The translations under genes and the position numbers were made by a program. Of a stretch of DNA of 17,689 nt, positions 1-7,024 are shown one piece after another (position 1 is the first letter of the stretch; every line of letters starts with the position of its first letter). The notes under the pieces are model-generated. The model was not told where the DNA came from. It saw nothing but the letters and a program-made list of their open reading frames with translations, and did no database searches. The stretch covers positions 1 to 17,689 of the forward strand of contig JALOAQ010000059.1 of the NCBI GenBank assembly GCA_023228725.1, given 5' to 3'. Source of the stretch: Bacteroidales bacterium. Its GTDB lineage: Bacteria > Bacteroidota > Bacteroidia > Bacteroidales > ML635J-15.

Positions 1-789
1 TATTCCATTAACTGCATTTGTAATTCCATTTCCTGACCAAGTTCCACCTGAACTTATGGCAGTTAAATTTACAGAAATGTTTTCATTTTCGCAATAAGGT
101 CCTGCAGGAGTAATTGTTGCAAATACTTCTGAGTCCACATGTATTGTTTCTGTATCTGAATCAGAGCAAACACCGTTTTCCACAAAATAAGTAATTGTAT
201 GGTCTCCGGCCGTTGCCACACTAGGGTTAAATATTCCATTTGTTTGGTCTGTAATTCCATTTCCTGTCCAAGTTCCGCCTGGACTTATGGCAGTTAAATT
301 CACAGAAATGTTTTCATTTTCGCAATAAGGTCCTACAGGAGTAATTGTTGCAAATACTTCTGAATCAACATGTATTGTTTCTGTATCTGAATCAGAACAA
401 GCACCATTTGTAATTGAATAAGTAATTGTATGGTTTCCTGCACCAGCCACACTTGGGTTAAATATTCCATTAACTGCATTTGTAATTCCATTTCCTGTCC
501 AAGTTCCACCTGAACTTATAGCAGATAGTGAAACTGCGGGTTCATTTTCGCAGAAAGGTCCTGCAGGTGTTATTGTTGCATCAACTTTTGCGTCAACGTG
601 TACATTTATAGTTGTGTCTGTTTGGCAATAGCCGTTATTGTATGAGTATGAAATTGTGTGATTTCCTGGACCTGCTGTATTTGGACTAAAAGTTCCATTT
701 GTAGCACTTAATATTCCTGTTCCTGACCAAGTCCCACCACTTGGGTTTGCTATTAAGTTAGTATTAGGGTCAGTTTCGCAAAAAGGACC
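1..789 (-). repeat. In-frame tandem repeats, 76-77 codons each (3 full units and 1 partial)
   Basis: Counting from each G-P-(F/Y)-C-E motif on the minus strand, units occupy 789-562 (228 bp), 561-334 (228 bp), 333-103 (231 bp) and 102-1 (partial). Each contains GG-TW-(S/T)-G-x-GI, NG-x-F-(N/S)-P, HTI-(S/T)-Y and a DT-x-x-I-x-V ending, as in Ig-like repeats of Bacteroidota adhesins. The leftmost copies are close at the DNA level: 1-62 differs from 463-524 at only 2 positions, while 63-102 matches 295-333 almost exactly. The unit at 789-562 is the most diverged. More units probably follow beyond the left edge. Confidence 0.9.
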
Positions 790-2256
790 AATATTACTAA
801 AATTTATAGGTGTAGGGTGATGTACAGTAACTTTAACCGATTCTGTACCAGGACATAATGGAGCGAAGTAAATATCGTCTATAGCAAAATCGTTTCCATT
901 AGCAATTGTATTTTGATTAACTATACAAATTTGGATACTTGTATTTGAGCCAGAATTCCAAGTTTCATAAAATTCTCTCCATTCACATTCTGTTGAAGAT
1001 GCTGTAAAAGGATTTCCTAATAGCACTCCATTTATTGAAAATTGGAGTATTGCAGGATTAGGTAAGCATACAGTAGTTATCCAGGTGGAAAATATATAAT
1101 CTGTATTTGGAATCACATCAATATCTTGACACCAAACTTTTCTATTAGTAATGGTATTTCCATTTACAACCATCATATTTCCTGTGCCTGTTGTGTGATC
1201 TCCACATTGTTTAAAGTTTGAGTGATAATTTCTTGGATTAGTACCTATCATATAATTACCTTCGGGGACTAAATTTGTATTATAATTATATTCAGTAGAG
1301 AAATTTGAATTACCATTAGAAAAATCTCCATTTTGAATTACTGTACAACTAGGAGCATAGCCGGTAACTATATAGTTAGTTGTAACAGTTGGACTGGCAA
1401 TTGGGTTGGCAATATTTGGATTACTTAAACCATCCGTAGGAGACCATTCGTAAATTAAAGCCCCCGTAACGTTTAATTGATAATCATCTCCAATACAAAT
1501 ATCGGCATCATCAGATACTATTAAATCTGGTTCGTCACATATGAAAACCGTAATGTTGTTTGTACTTGTACAGCCGTTTGCATCAGTGCCAGTTACTGTA
1601 TATGTCGTAGTTTCAAGTGGTGAGGCTGTAACACTTGCTCCAACTGTGGACGATAAGTAGTTTGATGGAGACCAAGTGTAAGTAGATGCACCTGAGGCTG
1701 TAATTAAAACATCATCATTTTCACATATAAAAGGTGCAGAAGGAGTAAAACTAATTAATGGCGTTGCTTGTGAAATAGAAGTTATTCTATATCTATTTGA
1801 AACTGTGCCAGTAGTACAAAAAGTAATATAGTGTGGACCCGGTCCATTTAAGCAAGTTGCCTGTCCTAATGGAACTGGTGCGCCACAATTTACCCTATAA
1901 GTTTGACTACCTGAAGGAACAGTACCTGAAGAAACTTCAAATTTTACTCCTATTGCATTAGGATGCAAGTTAACTTTAAATTCAACACAGCGATATGTTG
2001 TCCCAATTCCACAACATTGACCATTTCTAGAAATATTGCCAGATGTCCAACTTGCAGTAGGAGAAGATGTTAGATTAACGTCATTATAAGGTGTAGATGA
2101 AGAACAAGAACCTGATTGTGAAAATGAAAATTGTGTGTTTAGAATAATGAAAGTGAATATTAATAAAACGAGTTTTTGAATAAACCTAAATTTATAAAAA
2201 TGCGTAAAAATACGCATTGTGTTTTTTATAGTTGATATGTGGTGATTCGTTCTCAT
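1..2256 (-). CDS. Large modular secreted surface protein, N-terminal 752 codons (C-terminus off the left edge)
   Basis: The reading frame is open from the ATG at 2256 to the window edge. An N-terminal hydrophobic stretch (about residues 26-46, ending FSFSQ) is a likely Sec signal. An in-frame ATG at 2217 (residue 14) would give a more compact signal peptide and may be the true start. In order I see: a Cys-rich N-terminal domain (about 50-160, CCG near 81, NCG at 123-125, GPGPH at 138-142) of a kind common at the start of large Bacteroidota secreted proteins; two Ig/PKD-like domains (about 168-303); a jelly-roll or galactose-binding-like domain (about 304-475, beginning C-x4-NGDF); then 76-77-residue repeats from residue 490. 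The likely role is surface adhesion or matrix binding after export. The C-terminus is not visible, so T9SS export is inferred from the architecture. No function beyond this is claimed. Confidence 0.88.
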   Translation of the reverse strand, partial: MRTNHHISTIKNTMRIFTHFYKFRFIQKLVLLIFTFIILNTQFSFSQSGSCSSSTPYNDVNLTSSPTASWTSGNISRNGQCCGIGTTYRCVEFKVNLHPNAIGVKFEVSSGTVPSGSQTYRVNCGAPVPLGQATCLNGPGPHYITFCTTGTVSNRYRITSISQATPLISFTPSAPFICENDDVLITASGASTYTWSPSNYLSSTVGASVTASPLETTTYTVTGTDANGCTSTNNITVFICDEPDLIVSDDADICIGDDYQLNVTGALIYEWSPTDGLSNPNIANPIASPTVTTNYIVTGYAPSCTVIQNGDFSNGNSNFSTEYNYNTNLVPEGNYMIGTNPRNYHSNFKQCGDHTTGTGNMMVVNGNTITNRKVWCQDIDVIPNTDYIFSTWITTVCLPNPAILQFSINGVLLGNPFTASSTECEWREFYETWNSGSNTSIQICIVNQNTIANGNDFAIDDIYFAPLCPGTESVKVTVHHPTPINFSNIGPFCETDPNTNLIANPSGGTWSGTGILSATNGTFSPNTAGPGNHTISYSYNNGYCQTDTTINVHVDAKVDATITPAGPFCENEPAVSLSAISSGGTWTGNGITNAVNGIFNPSVAGAGNHTITYSITNGACSDSDTETIHVDSEVFATITPVGPYCENENISVNLTAISPGGTWTGNGITDQTNGIFNPSVATAGDHTITYFVENGVCSDSDTETIHVDSEVFATITPAGPYCENENISVNLTAISSGGTWSGNGITNAVNGI

Positions 2257-2289
2257 AATATTCGTTTTTTTATTTTGATAAAAATCCTT

Positions 2290-2312
2290 AACCACTTAAA
2301 AATCAAGTGGTT
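2290..2312. promoter_or_regulatory. 8-bp inverted repeat (stem-loop) in a divergent intergenic region
   Basis: AACCACTT (2290-2297) and AAGTGGTT (2305-2312) form a perfect 8-bp stem with a 7-nt loop. It sits 33 bp upstream of the surface-protein start at 2256 and about 156 bp upstream of gldA. On the plus strand it runs into TTTTATAT, so it could act as a weak terminator for antisense transcription. It could equally be a 5'-UTR hairpin of the surface-protein mRNA or a dyad operator. The rest of 2257-2468 is very AT-rich, and I found no exact TAnnTTTG element on either strand there. Confidence 0.4.
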
Positions 2313-2468
2313 TTATATATAATTAGACGTATATTTTTAATAAAAGTTTTCTTTTTTTAGTAATTAATTAATAATTATCTTAAATTTAGAGTAATTCTAA
2401 ATAGCCTATTTCTTTTTTAATATTTAAAATAAAAAACTAATTTTACATATTCTTAAAATTTGATTTAA

Positions 2469-3386
2469 ATGTCTATTAAAGTACAAAATATAACAAAAAT
2501 TTTTGGTCAACAAAAAGCCTTGGATAATGTTAGTTTTGAAATTGAAAGTGGTGAAATTGTTGGGTTTTTAGGGCCTAATGGAGCTGGAAAATCTACAATG
2601 ATGAAAATTATAACTGGTTTTATACCTGCTAATAATGGTGAAGTTTTTATTAATAATAAAAATATTGTTGAAGAGCAAAATTATATAAAACGCGTTATTG
2701 GTTATTTACCTGAACAAAATCCTCTTTATTATGATATGTATGTGCTTGAGTTTTTGAGGTTTATAGCAGGGATTTATTCTTTGCCAAATAAAAAAGCAAG
2801 AATTAATGAAGTAATTGAGCTTACAGGTTTAATACCCGAAATGCATAAAAAAATCTCTGCTCTATCAAAAGGTTATAAGCAAAGAGTTGGTTTGGCGCAA
2901 GCTATTATTCATAATCCCCAAGTGTTAATTTTGGATGAACCTACCTCAGGCTTAGATCCAAATCAAATTGTTGAAATTAGAAATTTAATTAAGGATTTGG
3001 GTAAAAGCAAAACTGTTTTGCTATCAACTCATATTATGCAAGAGGTTGAAGCTATTTGTGATAGAGTTTTAATAATAAATAAAGGTCTTGTTGTTGCTGA
3101 TAATTCTATAAAAGGACTTCAAACAAAATTAAAAATTAAAGTTAGAGTTTTGAACTTGGAAACTTTAAAACCAGTTGATGAGAAAAAAGTAAAAGCTATT
3201 GCAGGAGTCTTGCAAATTCAAAACTTAGGAAATAATAATTATAATATTGAGTTTGATGCAAGTAAAGATATTAGACAAGATATTTTTAATTTTGTTGTAA
3301 AGGATGATAATACAGTATTGAGCCTACAATTAAAAGAGCAAAGTTTAGAACAAGTTTTTACAAAGTTAACATCAAGGCTTAAATAA
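2469..3386 (+). CDS. gldA: ABC transporter ATP-binding protein, GldA-like (gliding motility)
   Basis: This is a complete 305-residue ABC ATPase. It has Walker A GPNGAGKST (35-43), a Q-loop in the YLPEQNPLY segment (79-87), signature LSKGY (132-136), Walker B VLILDEP (152-158), D-loop SGLD (160-163) and switch His188 in LSTHIMQE. The long tail after residue 210 and the LPEQNPLYYDMYV segment match GldA, the ATPase that in Flavobacterium works with membrane proteins GldF and GldG in gliding and T9SS-linked functions. GldF and GldG are not in this window, and gldA often stands apart from them. The start ATG follows an AT-rich leader with no Shine-Dalgarno. The stop codon abuts that of manA on the other strand. 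A generic ABC-2 exporter ATPase is the alternative. Confidence 0.85.
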   Translation: MSIKVQNITKIFGQQKALDNVSFEIESGEIVGFLGPNGAGKSTMMKIITGFIPANNGEVFINNKNIVEEQNYIKRVIGYLPEQNPLYYDMYVLEFLRFIAGIYSLPNKKARINEVIELTGLIPEMHKKISALSKGYKQRVGLAQAIIHNPQVLILDEPTSGLDPNQIVEIRNLIKDLGKSKTVLLSTHIMQEVEAICDRVLIINKGLVVADNSIKGLQTKLKIKVRVLNLETLKPVDEKKVKAIAGVLQIQNLGNNNYNIEFDASKDIRQDIFNFVVKDDNTVLSLQLKEQSLEQVFTKLTSRLK

Positions 3387-4349
3387 TTAAGACTCTATAT
3401 AAATTTCAATAATTTCAGAATAAACTTCAGGAATTATGTGTACATCTTTTATTGTAGCGGGAATTAAAATTGTTTCAGCTTTTGTTAATGTTTCTGTTTT
3501 ATTTGAACCTGTTTTTATTTGAACTTTTCCATTTATACAAAAATAAACAACAAAAGAATCTAAATCGTAATAATTTTTTTGTGTTTCGTTCATAATAGCT
3601 AAGTAGTTCAAGGTAAAAAATTGGTTTGAAATAATTTTATTTTGTGAATCTGGCTTTTTTGTGAAAAAACTCTTTAAATATTCTGTTTTTGAATAGTCAA
3701 TAACATCTTTTGCTAAATCTAAATGAAGTTCTCTGTCTTTTCTGCCGTAATCATAAATTCTATATGTAATATCGGAGGTTTGCTGAACTTCTAAAATTAA
3801 ATTTCCTGCTCCTAAGCTATGAACTCTACCTGCTGGCATATAATAAACTTCTCCGGCTTTTGTTTCAACTGCATTTAACAAATCTTCTAAACTGTTTTGC
3901 TTTACTGCATTATAAAACTCCTCGGCATTTGTGCTTTTAGAAAAACCTGAAACTAATTTAGCATTTTTATCTGTTTCTAAAATATACCAAATTTCTGATT
4001 TACCTCTAGCATTATGTCTTTCTTTAGCTGTTTCGTCATTTGGATGTACTTGAACAGATAAATTTTCTTTTGCCTCGATAATTTTTATTAATAAAGGAAA
4101 TTCATATCCAAATTTTTCAAATATCTTGTCTCCAAGAATTTCTCCCATATAAATTTCTATTATTTCTTCTATGGTATTATTTTTTAAAAAGCCATTTGAC
4201 ACTATAGATAAATCTCCTTGTATTGCTGAAATCTCCCATGCTTCACCGCAGTTATCGGGTGTCTTTTTGTCAGATTTTAAATTTTTAATTTTATCTCCGC
4301 CCCAAACTTTTGTTTTGTAAATTGATTTAAATTTTATTGGATATAGCAT
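3387..4349 (-). CDS. manA: Mannose-6-phosphate isomerase, class I (ManA)
   Basis: The product is a 320-residue cupin enzyme that interconverts mannose-6-phosphate and fructose-6-phosphate, linking glycolysis to GDP-mannose and surface polysaccharide synthesis. The zinc ligands of the family are visible: Gln100 and His102 in SVQVHPND, Glu119 in KSEIWY, and His177 in PAGRVHSLG. The catalytic-type Arg197 lies in the segment SDITYRIYDYGR. Length fits the short bacterial class (about 310-330 residues). The start ATG at 4349 has a TAnnTTTG -7 element about 31 bp upstream on the minus strand. The gene is divergent from udk and ends with zero spacing against gldA, so its 3' end must overlap antisense transcription or end inside gldA. 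Confidence 0.93.
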   Translation of the reverse strand: MLYPIKFKSIYKTKVWGGDKIKNLKSDKKTPDNCGEAWEISAIQGDLSIVSNGFLKNNTIEEIIEIYMGEILGDKIFEKFGYEFPLLIKIIEAKENLSVQVHPNDETAKERHNARGKSEIWYILETDKNAKLVSGFSKSTNAEEFYNAVKQNSLEDLLNAVETKAGEVYYMPAGRVHSLGAGNLILEVQQTSDITYRIYDYGRKDRELHLDLAKDVIDYSKTEYLKSFFTKKPDSQNKIISNQFFTLNYLAIMNETQKNYYDLDSFVVYFCINGKVQIKTGSNKTETLTKAETILIPATIKDVHIIPEVYSEIIEIYIES

Positions 4350-4365
4350 TTGTAAAATATTTTTG
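4337..4365 (+). promoter_or_regulatory. Putative udk promoter (TTG-N18-TATTTTTG)
   Basis: A TTG at 4337-4339 is followed after 18 bp by TATTTTTG at 4358-4365, an exact TAnnTTTG match with near-consensus spacing for Bacteroidota promoters. The -33 part lies inside the first codons of manA on the other strand. Predicted transcription starts near 4372, giving a leader of about 45 nt before the udk ATG. The element overlaps the predicted manA promoter. Confidence 0.5.
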
Positions 4366-4380
4366 TTATTTTTAAAAACT

Positions 4381-4388
4381 CAAAATTA
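4381..4388 (-). promoter_or_regulatory. Putative -7 promoter element of manA (TAATTTTG)
   Basis: Read on the minus strand, this octamer matches the Bacteroidota sigma-ABfr -7 consensus TAnnTTTG. It predicts a leader of roughly 25 nt before the manA ATG. I could not find a convincing -33 TTTG at the usual spacing, so the call rests on the -7 element and its position. Confidence 0.45.
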
Positions 4389-4417
4389 GTATTTTATTTT
4401 AAATAAATGGTAATATT

Positions 4418-5029
4418 ATGTTAGTTGTTGGCATTGCCGGAGGAACAGGTTCCGGAAAAACTACAGTAGTTAGGAAAGTAATTGAAAAATTGCCTCAAAA
4501 CTGCGTTACTTTAATTCCTCAAGATTCATATTATAAAGATAATAGTCATTTACCCTTAGAAGAAAGGCAACAAATAAACTTTGACCACCCGGATTCTATA
4601 GAGTGGACTCTGTTAATAGAACATATAAAAAAATTAAAAGAGTCAAAAACTATTGAGCAACCGATTTATTCCTATTTAACTTGTACGCGTAGTGAAGAAA
4701 CCATAAAAGTACAAGCTCTAAAATTAATTATTATTGAGGGTATTTTAATTTTGGGAAACAAACATTTACGGGATTTGATGGATTTAAAAGTCTTTGTAAA
4801 CGCCGATGCAGATGATAGATTATCCAGGGTTATTAAACGTGATATTATTGAAAGGGGGCGTTCTGTAAATATGGTTTTGGAAAGATACGAAAAAACTGTG
4901 AAACCCTCTCACCTTCAGTTTATTGAACCAACTATGCGTTATGCAGATATTATTGTGCCACAAGGTGGAAATAATGATGTTGCAATAGATTTGTTAAGTA
5001 AATTTATCCTTCAAAATATAAATAAATAA
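4418..5029 (+). CDS. udk: Uridine kinase
   Basis: This 203-residue P-loop kinase phosphorylates uridine (and usually cytidine) to the monophosphate in pyrimidine salvage. Walker A is GGTGSGKTT (8-16). The family motifs QDSYYKD (35-41) and FDHPDSIEW (55-63) bind the nucleoside, and IIIEGILIL forms the Walker B-like strand. RVIKRDIIERGR is the lid segment. Length matches the usual 205-210 residues. The ATG sits in the context TAATATTATG with no Shine-Dalgarno. The exonuclease gene begins only 2 bp after its stop, so the two are probably co-transcribed from the promoter upstream of udk. Confidence 0.95.
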   Translation: MLVVGIAGGTGSGKTTVVRKVIEKLPQNCVTLIPQDSYYKDNSHLPLEERQQINFDHPDSIEWTLLIEHIKKLKESKTIEQPIYSYLTCTRSEETIKVQALKLIIIEGILILGNKHLRDLMDLKVFVNADADDRLSRVIKRDIIERGRSVNMVLERYEKTVKPSHLQFIEPTMRYADIIVPQGGNNDVAIDLLSKFILQNINK

Positions 5030-5031
5030 TT

Positions 5032-5736
5032 ATGTTAGAAAATATTAAATTAAACGAAGTATTGTTTTTAGATATAGAAACTGTTCCTGCAAATCCTGAT
5101 TTTGAAAGTCTTGGTGAAAATTTTCAGAAACATTGGGAAAAGAAATCGGCTTATTTTAGAAGCGAAAATGAATCAGCTTCAGATGTTTACAATCGTGCTG
5201 GAATTTATTCTGAATTTGGAAAAATCATATGTATATCTGTTGGGTTTATTTATGAGAAACAACTTAGAGTAAAATCATTTTATGGTGATGACGAAAAGCA
5301 GTTGCTAACAGAATTTGCCAATATGATTATTGCTTGGGATAAATTCGGAAATAAACAAATATGTGGTCATAATATCAAAGAGTTTGATATTCCTTATATT
5401 TCGCGTAGAATGTTGGTGAACGGTTTAAATCTCCCACCTGCATTTGACTTAGCTGGAAAAAAACCTTGGGAAATAAAACATATAGACACTTTAGAATTAT
5501 GGAAATTTGGTGATTATAAAAATTTCACTTCTTTAGCCTTGTTAGCTGATTTATTTAATATTCCCACACCAAAAGATGATATTGACGGAAGCCAAGTTTA
5601 TGAAGTTTATTATATTGAAAAAAATATTGAGAGAATTGCAACTTATTGTGAAAAAGATGTTTTATGTGTTGCAAATTTATTGCTAAAGTTTATGGGTAAA
5701 CCAATAATTGATTTTGAAGATATAGAGAAAGCTTAA
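5032..5736 (+). CDS. 3'-5' exonuclease, PolB-like DEDDy family
   Basis: The product is a 234-residue RNase H-fold exonuclease without a polymerase domain. Exo I is FLDIETVP (Asp14, Glu16), Exo II is GHNIKEFDIPYI (Asn114, Asp119), and Exo III is Y205-x3-D209 in the segment TYCEKDVLCVANLL, which gives the DEDDy arrangement. The family is annotated as predicted PolB-like 3'-5' exonuclease and acts on DNA or RNA 3' ends; its physiological substrate is unknown. The gene follows udk by 2 bp. The pairing gives no clear functional link beyond nucleotide metabolism. An inverted-repeat element begins 12 bp downstream of its stop. Confidence 0.87.
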   Translation: MLENIKLNEVLFLDIETVPANPDFESLGENFQKHWEKKSAYFRSENESASDVYNRAGIYSEFGKIICISVGFIYEKQLRVKSFYGDDEKQLLTEFANMIIAWDKFGNKQICGHNIKEFDIPYISRRMLVNGLNLPPAFDLAGKKPWEIKHIDTLELWKFGDYKNFTSLALLADLFNIPTPKDDIDGSQVYEVYYIEKNIERIATYCEKDVLCVANLLLKFMGKPIIDFEDIEKA

Positions 5737-5748
5737 AAATACAAAAAG

Positions 5749-5866
5749 GTGCTGTCTCATAAGTGTCAATCTGTTTCTTTCAATATTCGGACTCAGTTAC
5801 GTATTTCTGTATGCTCCTTCGTCCTCAATTTTAGAGCCTTGCATTTTAACACTTCTGAAACAGCTT
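5749..5866. repeat. 118-bp element bounded by imperfect inverted repeats (MITE-like or transposon-end remnant)
   Basis: The left arm (5749-5769, GTGCTGTCTCATAAGTGTCA...) and the reverse complement of the right arm (5846-5866) agree at 16 of 21 positions. The interior is richer in G+C than the surrounding spacers: by hand count about 45 of 118 bases are G or C. The GCTGTCTCATAAGTGT terminus resembles the GGCTGTCTCA-type ends of some insertion sequences, but no transposase reading frame is present. It sits between the convergent ends of the exonuclease and queA genes, so a role as a bidirectional terminator is also possible. No clear target-site duplication was seen. The rest of 5737-5928 is AT-rich, with a short palindrome at 5878-5887. 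Confidence 0.5.
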
Positions 5867-5928
5867 GAAAGTTTATTGTTTTAAAACTTGTTTTAACACA
5901 GCCTATTTTATTTTATTTGGATATATTA

Positions 5929-6981
5929 TTAAATAATCAGCATAGCATCTCCATAAGTTCCAAACCTATATTTTTCTTTAATTGCCACCTCATAGGCGTT
6001 CATTAATTCATGATAACCTGCAAAGGCTGCAACAGAAATCATCAATGTAGATTTAGGTAAATGAAAGTTTGAAACCATAGCATCAGGTACTAAGATATCT
6101 GCAGGCGGGAAAAGGAATTTGTTTGTCCAACCTTCAAAAGGTTTTAAATAACCTGTAGTTGTAACAGCACTTTCAAGAGTTCTTAAAACTGTGGTTCCTA
6201 CTGCGCAAACTTTATGTTTTTCTTGTTTTGTTTTATTTACTAAATTGGCTAATTCTTCAGTAATAAAAATTTGTTCAGAATCCATTTTGTGTTTTGTTAA
6301 ATCCTCAACATCAACATCTCTAAAACTACCCAAACCTACATGTAAAGTAACATATCCGAATTCTACACCAATTATTTCTAATCTTTTTAAAAGTTCTCTA
6401 CTAAAATGCAAACCTGCAGTCGGCGCCGCAACAGCTCCTTCGTTTTTGGCATATATAGTTTGATATCTATCTTTATCTTGGTCTTCTACTTCTCTTTTTA
6501 TAATATGTGTAGGCAGTGGCGTTTGTCCTAATTTATAAATTTTTTCTTTGAAACTAGGATAATCACAATTAATTAAAAACCTTAAAGTTCTACCTCTGGA
6601 GGTTGTGTTATCAATAACTTCTGCTACTAAGTCTTCGTCTTCTCCAAAATATAATTTATTTCCAATTCTAATTTTACGTGCAGGATCAACTAAAATATCC
6701 CACAAACGCTGTTCTTTGCTTAGTTCACGTAATAAAAAAACTTCGATTCTAGCTCCTGTTTTTTCTTTATTTCCATATAGCCTAGCAGGAAAAACTTTAG
6801 TATCATTAAAAACCATTAAATCTTTTTCATCAAAATAATCTTTAATATCTTTGAAAAGTTTATGTTCAATTTGCTTAGTTTTTTTATTTAGTACTAAAAG
6901 TCTAGATTCATCTCTGTTATCTGCCGGATATAAAGCAATTAGCTCTTCTGGTAGATTAAAATTAAATTGCGATAATTTCAT
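5929..6981 (-). CDS. queA: S-adenosylmethionine:tRNA ribosyltransferase-isomerase (QueA)
   Basis: The product is a 350-residue enzyme that transfers the ribosyl part of S-adenosylmethionine to preQ1 in tRNA, making epoxyqueuosine at the wobble position of Tyr, His, Asn and Asp tRNAs. Hallmarks are the N-terminal LPEELIALYPADNRDESRL, then MVFNDTKVFPARL, the GAVAAPTAGLHFS motif, and HVGLGSFRDVDVEDLTKHKM. Length is typical. It is the last gene of the ftsX-DUF3098-uppP-truB-queA run, 43 bp after truB with no recognisable promoter in the gap, so co-transcription is likely. Its 3' end converges on the exonuclease gene across the inverted-repeat element. Confidence 0.96.
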   Translation of the reverse strand: MKLSQFNFNLPEELIALYPADNRDESRLLVLNKKTKQIEHKLFKDIKDYFDEKDLMVFNDTKVFPARLYGNKEKTGARIEVFLLRELSKEQRLWDILVDPARKIRIGNKLYFGEDEDLVAEVIDNTTSRGRTLRFLINCDYPSFKEKIYKLGQTPLPTHIIKREVEDQDKDRYQTIYAKNEGAVAAPTAGLHFSRELLKRLEIIGVEFGYVTLHVGLGSFRDVDVEDLTKHKMDSEQIFITEELANLVNKTKQEKHKVCAVGTTVLRTLESAVTTTGYLKPFEGWTNKFLFPPADILVPDAMVSNFHLPKSTLMISVAAFAGYHELMNAYEVAIKEKYRFGTYGDAMLII

Positions 6982-7024
6982 GTTTTAATAAATTATTAAA
7001 ATTATTATTTTATAAGTTATAAAT

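Noticed and set aside
69..260. 63-codon minus-strand reading frame inside the tandem repeats
   Set aside because: It is out of frame with the surface-protein gene, whose frame runs without a stop through the whole stretch from 2256 to 1. It is an alternate frame held open by the repeats.
5737..5928. Small RNA gene or riboswitch in the exonuclease-queA gap
   Set aside because: The spacer is convergent, so it is not upstream of any gene. The imperfect long-range inverted repeat fits a mobile-element remnant or terminator better.
6191..6838. Plus-strand reading frames opposite queA (90 and 77 codons)
   Set aside because: They lie antisense to a well-conserved queA, have Ser-rich low-complexity translations and no recognisable motifs.
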